Below, piece by piece: positions 40,690 through 49,600 of a stretch of 64,000 nt of DNA (within the stretch, counting starts at the first letter, position 1; each line of letters begins with the position of its first letter). The DNA comes from Rhizorhabdus sp049889055. Its GTDB lineage: Bacteria; Pseudomonadota; Alphaproteobacteria; Sphingomonadales; Sphingomonadaceae. The notes under the pieces are model-generated. The model made no database searches, was not told the DNA's origin, and saw only the letters and a list, made by a program, of their open reading frames with translations. The stretch spans positions 124,001-188,000 of the forward strand of contig NZ_JBLTWO010000005.1 in assembly GCF_049889055.1 (NCBI RefSeq), in the 5' to 3' direction. Both the position numbers and the translations under genes were made by a program.

Positions 40690-41892
40690 TTGCCCATGAT
40701 GCTGCACGACAGTTCCCCCTTCGAAGACCGGTCTCAACCGCTTGGCGCAGCAAGCCGACTGCGCATCTGCTTCCCGCTCAACGCCCAGCTTCACCAGGCC
40801 CTTCACGCCCTGCCCATCGCGATGGAACTCGCACGCTATCCCGACCTATCGGTCGATATAGTGGCGGCAAGCGAGGAGCATCTGCGGCTGGCATCGCGCC
40901 TTGCGAACGCTGCGCAGACCGGCCCGATCGGCCATTATCTGTCGACGGGGCCCCTTCTTGCCGCGCTTGCCCGTGCGGGCGGGCGCAGCATTCCGCCCAA
41001 GCTCCTGACCCTGTGCGCCCAGGCCCGGCGCCTGAACCGCTACGACGCCATCGTGCTGCCCGAAAGAACCTCGCTTCTCCTCCGCCGGCTCGGCGTCGGC
41101 CGTCCCCTGTTCATCCATAGCGCGCATGGCGCGGGCGACCGCGCGGTGGGCTATGATCCACGCATTGCGCGCTTCGACTTCGCGCTGGTGGCCGGGGTCA
41201 AGCAGCGCGAGCGCCTGCTCGGCTCGGGCCTGATCCGCCGAGACGAGCACGCCGTGGTCGGCTATCCGAAGTTCGACGCCGTGCGCTGGTTGTCGCCGGA
41301 AGCGCCCGACATCTTTCCCGAGCGCAGGCCGATCATCCTCTACAACCCGCATTGCGATCGGCGCCTTTCATCGTGGGCGCACTTCGGCGAGCCGCTGATC
41401 AGGCGCCTCGCTGCGGACAAGCGCTACAATCTGATCGTTGCCCCCCACATCAAGGCCTTCGACCACAAGGAGCGCAAGCGCATCGAGCAACAGCTGGCGC
41501 CGTTCGCTGCCCTGCCCAATATCCATATCGATCTGGGGAGCATGCGGTCCTGCGACATGAGCTATACGCGGATCGCCGACCTCTATGTCGGCGACGTCAG
41601 CAGCCAGATCTACGAATACATCGCCCAGCCGCGACCGTGCCTGCTCCTCGACGGCCATGGCCCCGCCTGGCGCGACGATCCATCCTATCGCTGCTGGCAT
41701 TATGGCCCGGTAGAAAGCGATCCGGGGCGGCTCACATACGCAATCGACGAAGCTTTCGCGACCCATGGACGCTATCTGCCCGCACAGCTTGCCGGTGTCC
41801 GCGACACCTTCGCTCAGCAGGGTCAGCCCGGCTCCGTCCGAGCGGCGCGCGCGATCAGGGCCTTTGCCCTGGAAAGGGCCGGCCGTGGCTGA
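40690..41892 (+). CDS. CDP-glycerol glycerophosphotransferase-like protein
   Basis: 400 residues of a soluble GT-B-like fold. The C-terminal half has ILYNPHCDRRLSSW, IVAPHIKAFDHKER and DLYVGDVSSQIYEYIAQPRP, matching the layout of CDP-glycerol/teichoic-acid-type transferases (the usual Asp-x-SS segment followed by a Pro-rich turn). It may transfer a polyol phosphate or sugar to a surface glycan. The start could be the second or third Met (40696). It overlaps the next gene by 8 bp. Confidence 0.68.
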   Translation: MPMMLHDSSPFEDRSQPLGAASRLRICFPLNAQLHQALHALPIAMELARYPDLSVDIVAASEEHLRLASRLANAAQTGPIGHYLSTGPLLAALARAGGRSIPPKLLTLCAQARRLNRYDAIVLPERTSLLLRRLGVGRPLFIHSAHGAGDRAVGYDPRIARFDFALVAGVKQRERLLGSGLIRRDEHAVVGYPKFDAVRWLSPEAPDIFPERRPIILYNPHCDRRLSSWAHFGEPLIRRLAADKRYNLIVAPHIKAFDHKERKRIEQQLAPFAALPNIHIDLGSMRSCDMSYTRIADLYVGDVSSQIYEYIAQPRPCLLLDGHGPAWRDDPSYRCWHYGPVESDPGRLTYAIDEAFATHGRYLPAQLAGVRDTFAQQGQPGSVRAARAIRAFALERAGRG

Positions 41893-43042
41893 GCAGGACA
41901 TCATCTGGCTCGTCTCGCGCGTCTTCCCGCCCGACGAAGGCGGCGTACAGACCTACGCCGAGCAGGTCGCCGAGGCCTATCGCAGCAACGGGTACAGAGT
42001 GCGCGCCTTCGTCAAATCGTCGGCGGGTCCGCGCCGGATAACGCATGGCAAGCTGGACATCGTCGATGTCGGACCGGGATCGAAGATGGTCACCTATGTC
42101 AGGCTTTTCCGGGCCATAAGCCAGGTCTGGCGCACGGGGGAGCGACCCGCTGCGATCCATGCCTGCACCTGGCGTGCCGCGCTGGCCGCCCTGCCTTTCC
42201 CCGCGCCACTGGTCATCACGGTCCACGGCCGCGAATTCGGCCGGCCGCAGGGGGCGGCGTTCCGCCTGATGCGGCGGGTGCTGTACCGTGCGCAGCGAGT
42301 CGTCGCCGTCAGCCAGACATCGCGCACCATGTTGCTGGAACGAATTCCCGAGCTTGCCGCGCGCTGCATCACCGCCTGGAATGGCACGGGCACGCGCGCC
42401 GCCGCCTTCCAAGCCGGCGCGACCAGCGCAGTCGCGGACCGTCCGCAAATCCTCACCGTCTGCCGGCTGGTACCTCGCAAGAACGTCGCCGCCGCAATCG
42501 CTGCGGCCGCATCGCTGCTCCGGCTCGGCTATCGCTTCGACTATCGAATCGTCGGCCGCGGCGAAGATCTGCTCGATCTTCAGGCCTTGATCGATGGGCT
42601 CGGCGCCGCGGCATCGATCCGGCTGCTCGGCTATGTCCCGGACCGGGAGTTGCGGCAGCTTTATGCCGCATCGGATATCTTCCTCCATCCCCAGATCGCG
42701 CTCGAGGACGGCGCCGAGTTCGAAGGCTTCGGGATCAGCGTTGCCGATGCCATGGCCAATGGACTTGCTTGCATCGTCGGGAAGGACGGCGGCCCGTCCG
42801 AACTCGTCCGCGACAACGACACCGGCCTGATCGTCGACGGTCGCTCGGTCGACGCGATCGAAGCCGCCGTAGAGATGCTGCTCCGGGACGTCGAACTCCG
42901 ACTATCGATCGGGCTGCGCGCGATGGACTGGGCAACCCGCGTGCTGGATTGGCAACGCCATTGCCAGCAGGCGCTCGGATCGCTGGCGCACGAGAAGGTG
43001 GCAGGCGAAGGCGTCGCGCGCAAAACAAAGGCCCGGGCATGA
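41885..43042 (+). CDS. Glycosyltransferase family 4-type
   Basis: 385 residues from a GTG start that overlaps the previous stop by 8 bp; a GGAAAGGG run lies upstream. N-terminus IIWLVSRVFPPDEGGVQTYAEQ is the classic GT4 opening. ITVHGREFG, VVAVSQTSRTMLLER and ILTVCRLVPRKNVAAAI follow, and the donor site is EFEGFGISVADAMANG, with Asp in place of the usual second Glu. It adds a sugar to the locus product. The stop overlaps the sulfotransferase start by 4 bp. Confidence 0.88.
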   Translation: MAEQDIIWLVSRVFPPDEGGVQTYAEQVAEAYRSNGYRVRAFVKSSAGPRRITHGKLDIVDVGPGSKMVTYVRLFRAISQVWRTGERPAAIHACTWRAALAALPFPAPLVITVHGREFGRPQGAAFRLMRRVLYRAQRVVAVSQTSRTMLLERIPELAARCITAWNGTGTRAAAFQAGATSAVADRPQILTVCRLVPRKNVAAAIAAAASLLRLGYRFDYRIVGRGEDLLDLQALIDGLGAAASIRLLGYVPDRELRQLYAASDIFLHPQIALEDGAEFEGFGISVADAMANGLACIVGKDGGPSELVRDNDTGLIVDGRSVDAIEAAVEMLLRDVELRLSIGLRAMDWATRVLDWQRHCQQALGSLAHEKVAGEGVARKTKARA

Positions 43043-44034
43043 TCGCACCGCTCTTCCACATCGGCTATCACAAGACCGCTACGACCTGGTTTCAGCGAGC
43101 CCTCTATCCCCACGTCCGCAACCGTCGCTATGTGCCGCAGGCGCAGGTCCGGCATGCGCTGATTACACCCAACGCACTGCATTTCGATCCCGCGATCGCC
43201 CGGCAGATCGTGAGCAGCGAGGGTGGCATTCCCATCTGTTGCGAGGAGAATCTGACGGGCGGGCTCCACAGCGGCGGCCTTGCCGGATGCCAGTCCAAGG
43301 ACATCGCCCACCGAATTCACGCCAGTTTCCCGGACGCGCACATCGTCATTTTCGTCCGAGACCAGGTCGACGCCATCGCCGCCGCCTATGTCCAATATGT
43401 GAAAGGCGGTGGCACCCATGGTGTCGACCGCTATCTGTTCGGTGCTGCGCGCCTCGGCCCCCGCGCTCCCGAGCGCGACGAGATTCCGCGCTTCCAGTTC
43501 GAGCATTTCGCCTATGACCGGCTGATTGCCCAGTATGACGCGTTGTTCGGCGAAGCGCGGGTTCACGTCTATCGCTACGAGCATTTCCGCGCCGACCGCC
43601 GAGCATTCATGGCGCACTTTGCCCGACATCACGACCTCGACATCGCGCTCGACAAGGTCGACTTCAGCGTCGCCAATCCCGGGCTCAGCGTTCGCCTGCT
43701 GCGAGCGATGCGAGTGGCGAACCGTTTCACGCGCCGCGCGGTCGCGGACAAGAGCCACCTCGTCCACCTGCCCGGCTGGTACAAGCTGAGCCGGCGAGCG
43801 ATGCGCCAGATTGCGGCGAGCGGCTGGAACGGCAGGTCCGCAAAGGCGTCCGACATCCTGCCGACCTCCCTTATCCAGTCGATCCGCCATCGGTTCCGGG
43901 CGAGCAATGCGTGGCTGGACGAACGAATGGCCCGACAGGATCGGCGCCTGGCTGCGAGACCGGAGCCTGAGGCGATGGCAGCGGGCCGGGCCGACTTCGA
44001 CCTTTGTCTCAGCACGGCGGAAACCTTTCGTTAA
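43039..44034 (+). CDS. Sulfotransferase family protein of the glycan locus
   Basis: 331 residues. The PAPS 5'-phosphosulfate loop is near-canonical (HIGYHKTATTWFQRALY, about 7-23). The 3'-phosphate contact is probably in HIVIFVRDQVDAIAAAYVQY. It should add sulfate to a sugar made by the neighbouring glycosyltransferases. The ATG overlaps the upstream stop (ATGA). Together with the flippase this gives a compact set for a sulfated surface glycan. The C-terminal third is Arg-rich and unassigned. Confidence 0.82.
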   Translation: MIAPLFHIGYHKTATTWFQRALYPHVRNRRYVPQAQVRHALITPNALHFDPAIARQIVSSEGGIPICCEENLTGGLHSGGLAGCQSKDIAHRIHASFPDAHIVIFVRDQVDAIAAAYVQYVKGGGTHGVDRYLFGAARLGPRAPERDEIPRFQFEHFAYDRLIAQYDALFGEARVHVYRYEHFRADRRAFMAHFARHHDLDIALDKVDFSVANPGLSVRLLRAMRVANRFTRRAVADKSHLVHLPGWYKLSRRAMRQIAASGWNGRSAKASDILPTSLIQSIRHRFRASNAWLDERMARQDRRLAARPEPEAMAAGRADFDLCLSTAETFR

Positions 44035-44064
44035 CCATCATCAGCGACAATTAAGGGATGTTAA
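44031..44064 (+). promoter_or_regulatory. TTAACCAT half-site and paired TTAA motifs before the transglycosylase gene
   Basis: TTAACCAT at 44031-44038 (overlapping the sulfotransferase stop) is the alphaproteobacterial CtrA half-site. Two further TTAA words at 44051 and 44061 are separated by 6 nt, one short of the TTAA-N7-TTAA consensus. All lie within 50 bp of the start at 44078. Confidence 0.4.
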
Positions 44065-44077
44065 GGGGACGCCGCCC

Positions 44078-44953
44078 ATGACCTGGCCAACCATCGGCAG
44101 CCGCGCGACGCGAGACGCCAACGGCGTGCGCGACGCGATCGGGCGCGCAGCCCAGCGCGTCGGCGTCGACTTCACCTATCTGCTCAACCAGGCGAAATCG
44201 GAAAGCGGCCTCAATCCGCAGGCCAAGGCGCAGTCGAGCTCGGCCGGCGGCCTGTTCCAGTTCATCGACCAGAGCTGGCTGGGTGCGGTAAAAACCTATG
44301 GCGCCAGACATGGTCTCGGCTGGGCCGCCGACGCGATCCGCCGCCGGTCCGACGGCAGCTGGGCGGTCGATTCCGACATGCGCCAGCAGGTCATGGGCCT
44401 GAAGAACGATCCCGAAGCCTCCTCGCTGATGGCAGCGGAGTTCGCCAGCGACAATGCGCAGGGGCTGGAAAATGCCCTCGGCCGCCAGCCCCGCTCCGCC
44501 GATCTCTATTTCGCGCATTTCCTGGGTCTCGAAGGCGCGACGCGCTTCCTCAAGGCCGCCGATGCGCAGCCCGGCGCGTCTGCCGCCGCGCTGTTCCCGC
44601 GCGAGGCGCGCGCGAACCGCTCGATCTTCTACGATACGGGCGGGCAAGCAAGGTCGCTGTCCGAAGTCTATGCCCTGATGGCACGGAAGATCGATGACCA
44701 GGGCAGGCCTCTGACCACCGACCCGACGGGACCAGGCTCGGCAGAAGCGCTCCGCCTCGCTTATGCGAGCGAGGTTTTCGAAGGCGATGGCAAGACGACA
44801 CCTGCCACCGACACCGCCGAGCTGCTGGCGATGCTGGAACAGGGGCAGCGGGTCAATCTGCTCAAGCCGAACCCGTCCAATGCCCGGCTCGCCTATCTCA
44901 TGCTCGCCTCCGGCGGCGACGCGACCATTTACGACAGCAGCCGGGACGCCTGA
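44078..44953 (+). CDS. Lytic transglycosylase-domain protein, flagellar-associated
   Basis: 291 residues. The N-terminal 120 carry an SLT-like goose-lysozyme fold: LLNQAKSESGLNPQAKA puts the catalytic Glu at residue 42, followed by SSAGGLFQFIDQSW. It would cut peptidoglycan strands to let the rod pass, a job that FlgJ in this genome cannot do because it lacks a muramidase domain. No signal peptide is evident, so export may use the flagellar system. AAGGGG lies 10 nt before the ATG. The rest contains SADLYFAHFLG, typical of these proteins. Confidence 0.82.
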   Translation: MTWPTIGSRATRDANGVRDAIGRAAQRVGVDFTYLLNQAKSESGLNPQAKAQSSSAGGLFQFIDQSWLGAVKTYGARHGLGWAADAIRRRSDGSWAVDSDMRQQVMGLKNDPEASSLMAAEFASDNAQGLENALGRQPRSADLYFAHFLGLEGATRFLKAADAQPGASAAALFPREARANRSIFYDTGGQARSLSEVYALMARKIDDQGRPLTTDPTGPGSAEALRLAYASEVFEGDGKTTPATDTAELLAMLEQGQRVNLLKPNPSNARLAYLMLASGGDATIYDSSRDA

Positions 44954-44984
44954 CGCTCAAACGCGCCAGCGCATCCCCCGACCA

Positions 44985-45986
44985 TCAGTGCGGTGCCTTC
45001 GCTGCCAGCTGCGCTTTCGCGGCTGCGGGCATCGCCGTCGGATCATCGGCTCCGCTGGTCGCCATCAGATCGACCGGTCCTTGGGTAGCCGGCGCATCGC
45101 CAAAGCCTGGCTGCATGTCCGACCACGCCAGCGTGATCGACATGCGGCGGTTGCGCGGGTCGTACGGATCCTCAGCGGTATAGGGCTCACGATCGGCCAC
45201 GCCCTCGATCCGCAGGAAGCGGCTGTCCGCCACGCCGAAACCGGACAGCGCCTTGCGCGTCGCCTCGGCTCGCGCCGCCGACAGCGTCCAGTTGTTGACC
45301 GTGCGGCCCTTGGAATAGGGCATGGCATCGGTGTGCCCGCGCACGATCACCGAATTGTCGGCGAAGTTGGTCACCTCGGCGACCTGGCGCATCAGATCGA
45401 GCGCCTTGGCGGAGAGCTGGTCGGTACCCGATTTGAACATCGCGAAGTCGGCCTGGTCGACCAGGTCGATGCGAAGGCCCTCGCGGGTCTCGACCATCCT
45501 TACGCTCTTCGCCAACTGCCCCATGCCGGGGGTCTTCGCCATCTTCTGCTCGAGCGCTTGCTTTAGCTTCTCGAACGCGGCCCGATCACGCGACCGGATC
45601 GACGAGCCGCCTTCCGATTCGCCACCGGTTGCATCCTTGGGAATGGTGATCGACTTCGACCCGGTCTGCGCCGCGCGGTGCGGATAATTGTCGCGGTCGA
45701 CGATCGACTCGCCACCGAACAGCCCGTTGGCGCCAGCGCTCTTTTCCTTGAGCTGGACCAGCGTCGGGGTGAAATAGTCGGCGATGCCCTTGCGCTGCTT
45801 CTCGGTCGTGGCGCCGAGGATCCACATCAGCAGGAAGAAGGCCATCATCGCCGTCACGAAGTCGGCATAAGCCACCTTCCACGCGCCGCCATGGTGTCCA
45901 CCATGACCTTCGGCGATGATCTTCTTGATGATGATCGGTCTGGGTTCGGGCTCGTTCTTGCCACGCTTCGAGGGCGACTGGGCCAT
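44985..45986 (-). CDS. motB: Flagellar motor stator protein MotB
   Basis: 333 residues. Basic cytoplasmic start, single helix with the essential proton-binding Asp (D42 in WKVAYADFVTAMMAFFLLMW), a plug/linker region rich in Ser and Gly, then an OmpA-like peptidoglycan-binding domain (VIVRGHTDAMPYSKG and DPRNRRMSITL). Together with MotA it forms the stator. It lies 29 bp after motA. Confidence 0.95.
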   Translation of the reverse strand: MAQSPSKRGKNEPEPRPIIIKKIIAEGHGGHHGGAWKVAYADFVTAMMAFFLLMWILGATTEKQRKGIADYFTPTLVQLKEKSAGANGLFGGESIVDRDNYPHRAAQTGSKSITIPKDATGGESEGGSSIRSRDRAAFEKLKQALEQKMAKTPGMGQLAKSVRMVETREGLRIDLVDQADFAMFKSGTDQLSAKALDLMRQVAEVTNFADNSVIVRGHTDAMPYSKGRTVNNWTLSAARAEATRKALSGFGVADSRFLRIEGVADREPYTAEDPYDPRNRRMSITLAWSDMQPGFGDAPATQGPVDLMATSGADDPTAMPAAAKAQLAAKAPH

Positions 45987-46015
45987 GGATCGCTATATCC
46001 CTGTGTCGGACCGGA

Positions 46016-46879
46016 TCAGCGGCCGCGCATGCCGTCGAACACGTCGGCGAAGGCCGGCTGGTTCTCGTGCGAGATGCCCGAGCGGGCAGCCTCGATCACC
46101 AGCGGCAGCGGGTGGCCGTGGAGCGAAGCGATGATGATCTGCTTGACCACCCCATAGATGGCGGCGTCGGCCTCGATCACCTGACGACACCGGCCCGCGA
46201 AGGGCGCGACGATACCGTAAGCGAGCAGAATTCCGAGGAAGGTACCGACGAGCGCCGAACCGATCATGGCGCCAAGAATGGCTGGCGGCTGGTCGATCGA
46301 GCCCATCGTCTTCACCACGCCGAGAACCGCCGCGACGATGCCCAGCGCCGGCAGCGAGTCCGCCAGGTTCTGCATCATGTCGGCGGGCTTGATCGCATCG
46401 TGGTGGTGGGTCTTGAGCGCATTGTCCATCACGTCCTCGACCGCCATCGGATCGAGCGTGCCCGACGAGATCACCACCAGCCGCAGCGTGTCGGTGATCA
46501 TGTGGATCAACGTGCCGTCCTTCAGCAGCTTGGGATATTCGGCGAACAGGGTCGACGCCTTCGGATCCTCGATATGCGGTTCCAGCGCGACCGGTCCCTC
46601 GGTGCGGAGCTTCTTCATCAGCGTGGAGACGAGGAAGATGACGTCGAGATAGTCCTTCTTGGCGTAGGTCGGCCCCTTGAACACCTTGCCGAAGCCACCG
46701 CCGAAGGCCTTGAGTTCCTTCATCGAGTTACCGGCGATGATCGCGCCGACGGCGGCGCCGCCGATGATGAGCATTTCGTGCGGGATCGCGTGCATGACGG
46801 GTCCCAGGTCGCCCCCGGTGATGGCGAAGCCACCGAACACCATGGCCATGAGGACAACGAGACCAATACCTGCGAACAT
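46016..46879 (-). CDS. motA: Flagellar motor stator protein MotA
   Basis: 287 residues with the standard four helices: IGLVVLMAMVFGGFAI, MLIIGGAAVGAIIAG, then after a large cytoplasmic loop LPALGIVAAVLGVVKTMG and the final pair with IGSALVGTFLGILLAYG. The ALGIVAAVLGV and PPAILG segments carry the conserved prolines that transmit torque. A TTAAC dyad lies about 70 bp upstream. It starts a motAB operon separated by 112 bp from flgL. Confidence 0.95.
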   Translation of the reverse strand: MFAGIGLVVLMAMVFGGFAITGGDLGPVMHAIPHEMLIIGGAAVGAIIAGNSMKELKAFGGGFGKVFKGPTYAKKDYLDVIFLVSTLMKKLRTEGPVALEPHIEDPKASTLFAEYPKLLKDGTLIHMITDTLRLVVISSGTLDPMAVEDVMDNALKTHHHDAIKPADMMQNLADSLPALGIVAAVLGVVKTMGSIDQPPAILGAMIGSALVGTFLGILLAYGIVAPFAGRCRQVIEADAAIYGVVKQIIIASLHGHPLPLVIEAARSGISHENQPAFADVFDGMRGR

Positions 46880-46991
46880 GCGCGATCACTCCCACGCGAA
46901 ACCATCGAAATGCGGCGCGCTCAGGCACCTGCTCCCTCGATCATCGTTAACGGCCGGCTAAGCGTCTTTTTTACCGTCCACGGCCGTAAAA

Positions 46992-47849
46992 TTAGCGGAG
47001 ATAGTCGAACAAAGTGTTACTGTTGACCTTGGCAAAAGCCATCTGTGCCGCCTGCAGGCTCAGCGTTCGGGCATTCAGCTTCATCACCGTTGCGGCGACG
47101 TCAGTATCCTCGAGCGAGCTGCGCTCCTCGGCCAGCTGCGTCGCGGCCGCCTCGACCGTGTCCGCCGCCGTATCGAGCTGCGCCATGCGCACGCCCTGCG
47201 CCGCGCGCTGGTTGGTCACATGGCTGATCGCCGTGTCGATGTTGGCGAGGCTCGCATCGGACAGCGTCCGGCGCGCGGCCACATCGTCGGTAGATATTGC
47301 GTCGATCGCAGCCCCGATCGCCCAGTCGAGCGACGCGGTTCCCTGCGTGTAGACCAGGCCGTCGAACATGGTCGAGCGCTGGGTCGTTGCCGGCAGGCGC
47401 TGCGTGGCCGAGGTCGACACCAGCAGCGGTGCGTCGACGGGAAACAGCGCCTGGCCGGTCGCTGTCGTCTCGATCTGCAGGTTGTTCAGCTGCGTGCGCA
47501 GCGAACTCATTTCCTGCACCATCGCCTGCCGGTCGATAGAGGACACCGATTCGCTGGCGCCCGCCAGGGTCAGCTCCTTCACCCGGTTGAAAATGTCGTA
47601 GGCCGTGCCCATCGCGGTATCGACTTGGGCAGCTACGGACTTTGCGGTCTGGATATTGCGCGACCAGACGTTCTGGTCGGCCTGCGCGCGCCGGATTTCG
47701 GCGATGCGAGCGGCTGCGATCGGATCGTCGGAAGGCTTGTCGATCCGCTTGCCGGACGAAATGGCGGCCTGGGCCTTGGCGATTTCCTCGCCAAGCTGAG
47801 ACTGCCGGTTGATCTCGACCTGTGCGCGATAGCGTGTTGCGGTGATCAC
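46992..47849 (-). CDS. flgL: Flagellar hook-filament junction protein FlgL
   Basis: 285 residues with flagellin-like ends: the N-terminal SQLGEEIAKAQAAISSGKRIDKPSDDP and the C-terminal LNARTLSLQAAQMAFAKVN...LFDYLR. These coiled termini pack in the filament-junction lattice. It is the last gene of the flg operon, 12 bp after flgK. Flagellin itself is not in the window. Confidence 0.9.
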   Translation of the reverse strand: MITATRYRAQVEINRQSQLGEEIAKAQAAISSGKRIDKPSDDPIAAARIAEIRRAQADQNVWSRNIQTAKSVAAQVDTAMGTAYDIFNRVKELTLAGASESVSSIDRQAMVQEMSSLRTQLNNLQIETTATGQALFPVDAPLLVSTSATQRLPATTQRSTMFDGLVYTQGTASLDWAIGAAIDAISTDDVAARRTLSDASLANIDTAISHVTNQRAAQGVRMAQLDTAADTVEAAATQLAEERSSLEDTDVAATVMKLNARTLSLQAAQMAFAKVNSNTLFDYLR

Positions 47850-47861
47850 GGATGTCTTCCC

Positions 47862-49214
47862 TTAAAACAGACCCAGAATGTCCTGCAGCATTTCCTTCGC
47901 GACCTGGATGATCCGCGCGGAACCGCTATAGGCTTGTTGATATCGCAGCAGCTGCGCCGCCTCGACGTCGAGATCGATGCCGGTGATCTCGTCCAGAGAC
48001 TGCATCGCACCGTCCCGGTAATTGGACGCAGCAGTCTTCTCGGCATTGGCGGAAGACACGCTCTGCGAATGGATCGAGACCAGCAGCGACCATTTCGCCT
48101 CGGGGCCGGACGAACTGCGGGTGGTCTTCAGGTCGAGCGCATTGCCGTTTGCGACGCCCGATGTGGATGCTGCGGCGATCTTGGACAGGTCGCTGACGAC
48201 GACGCTCAGATCCGCAGCGGTCGTACCGCTGAGGAGCGCCGCACCGGCATCGCCATTGCGGTCGATGCCCGCCTCGTTCCACGTGTTGAGCGTGTCGGCG
48301 AAGCTGGCGGCGATGGCATCCAGAGCTTCGCGCCGCGACGCGATCGCACCGGCGGCCTCCACGAGACCGCTGAGCGCACCCGACTGCGCAGTGATGCTGA
48401 CCTGCGTCTGGAGCCCCGAGGCCACCAGCGACAAGCGACCGTCGCTCGCCCGGACGACGCCCACGAGACCGGGATAGGGCTCGCTCGAATCGACCAGCTT
48501 GATGACGCTGTTGCCGAGCAGCCGGACATCGGCGCGACCGTCATCCTCGAAGCGGACCTCGACGCCGATCGCATCGGAAATGCCCTTGAGCGTGGCGTCG
48601 CGCTGGTCGAGCAGCAATGCCTGGCCGGCCGAACCTGGCGAGGCGCGCAACAAGCCGACGTTGATCTTCACCAGATTGGCGAGGTCTGAATTGAGCTTGC
48701 TGACAGACGAATCCGCAACCGAACCCAGTCCATCCGACACCGCCTTGAGCGAGCCTGCCGTGTTGTTGAACTGGTTGCTCACCTCGGTGAGCGCGGTCAG
48801 CATCGTGCGACGATTGGTGTCGCTAGACACATCGGTGCTCAGCTCTTCCGCTGCGGTAAACACCGACGCCATCTTGACCCCCAGACCGACCTGGGAGTCG
48901 TCGAGAGCCCCTTCCGCCGTGTTGAGCCAGCTCGCCCTGGCCTCGGCCTTGGCGGCCTCCGAATTGGCAAAGCGCGCATAGGAACTGCGATAATTGTCGT
49001 AGACGCGCTGGACGGCGGCCACGGTCACCCCGCCGAACACGGCCGAGGAGCGATATTGATAGTTGTTCGACGTCGCCACGGCGGACTCGCCCAGCCGGAC
49101 GGTCCGGCGGGTATAGCCCTCGGTCTCAGCGTTGGAGACGTTTTCGCCAACCGTCGATAGCGCCGCCCGATAGGCGACGATGCCCGAGCGGCCAATGGCG
49201 AGGAGATCGCTCAC
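47862..49214 (-). CDS. flgK: Flagellar hook-associated protein FlgK (HAP1)
   Basis: 450 residues. The N-terminus (LLAIGRSGIVAYRAALSTVG then NVSNAETEGYTRRTV) is the axial-protein signature and the C-terminus (LLRYQQAYSGSARIIQVAKEML) pairs with it. It caps the hook and joins FlgL. It overlaps flgJ by 4 bp. Confidence 0.95.
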   Translation of the reverse strand: MSDLLAIGRSGIVAYRAALSTVGENVSNAETEGYTRRTVRLGESAVATSNNYQYRSSAVFGGVTVAAVQRVYDNYRSSYARFANSEAAKAEARASWLNTAEGALDDSQVGLGVKMASVFTAAEELSTDVSSDTNRRTMLTALTEVSNQFNNTAGSLKAVSDGLGSVADSSVSKLNSDLANLVKINVGLLRASPGSAGQALLLDQRDATLKGISDAIGVEVRFEDDGRADVRLLGNSVIKLVDSSEPYPGLVGVVRASDGRLSLVASGLQTQVSITAQSGALSGLVEAAGAIASRREALDAIAASFADTLNTWNEAGIDRNGDAGAALLSGTTAADLSVVVSDLSKIAAASTSGVANGNALDLKTTRSSSGPEAKWSLLVSIHSQSVSSANAEKTAASNYRDGAMQSLDEITGIDLDVEAAQLLRYQQAYSGSARIIQVAKEMLQDILGLF

Positions 49215-49600
49215 TCAGCCCCTCCCGGCGAGGATGTCGAGAAGCCGGCCTTCGACGATGGCGCGCTGCCCGTCGCCACGGTTGTCGCACCGTCGGAGTC
49301 AGCCGACGGTGCCTTTTTCGACACGCGGGCCTCGAACTGCTTCACCAGCATCTCGGCGATACCGAGCGCGCCCTTGTCGGCGAGATCGGTGGCGAAGTTC
49401 GAGTCCTGCATCTCGCGGAACTGGTCGGTCGCTTCGCTGCCGAACAGATCATCCTCGTTGAGTTTCGCTTCGCGCATCGACTTGAGCATCTGGCGCGTGA
49501 AGATCGCCTCGAACTGCTTCGAAGCGGCCTTCAGCTTGTCGAGTTCGCTCGCCTTGGTGTCGCTGAGCGCGCCGGTGCGGATGGAAACGCCGTCGATCAT
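49211..49600 (-). CDS. flgJ: Rod-binding protein FlgJ, N-terminal domain only
   Basis: 129 residues: the rod-binding domain (LKAASKQFEAIFTRQMLKSM, FREMQDSNFATDLADKG) followed by a Ser/Ala-rich tail. There is no C-terminal glucosaminidase domain, unlike gammaproteobacterial FlgJ. Peptidoglycan cutting is presumably done by the separate transglycosylase at 44078. It overlaps flgI and flgK by 4 bp each. Confidence 0.92.
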   Translation of the reverse strand: MIDGVSIRTGALSDTKASELDKLKAASKQFEAIFTRQMLKSMREAKLNEDDLFGSEATDQFREMQDSNFATDLADKGALGIAEMLVKQFEARVSKKAPSADSDGATTVATGSAPSSKAGFSTSSPGGAE

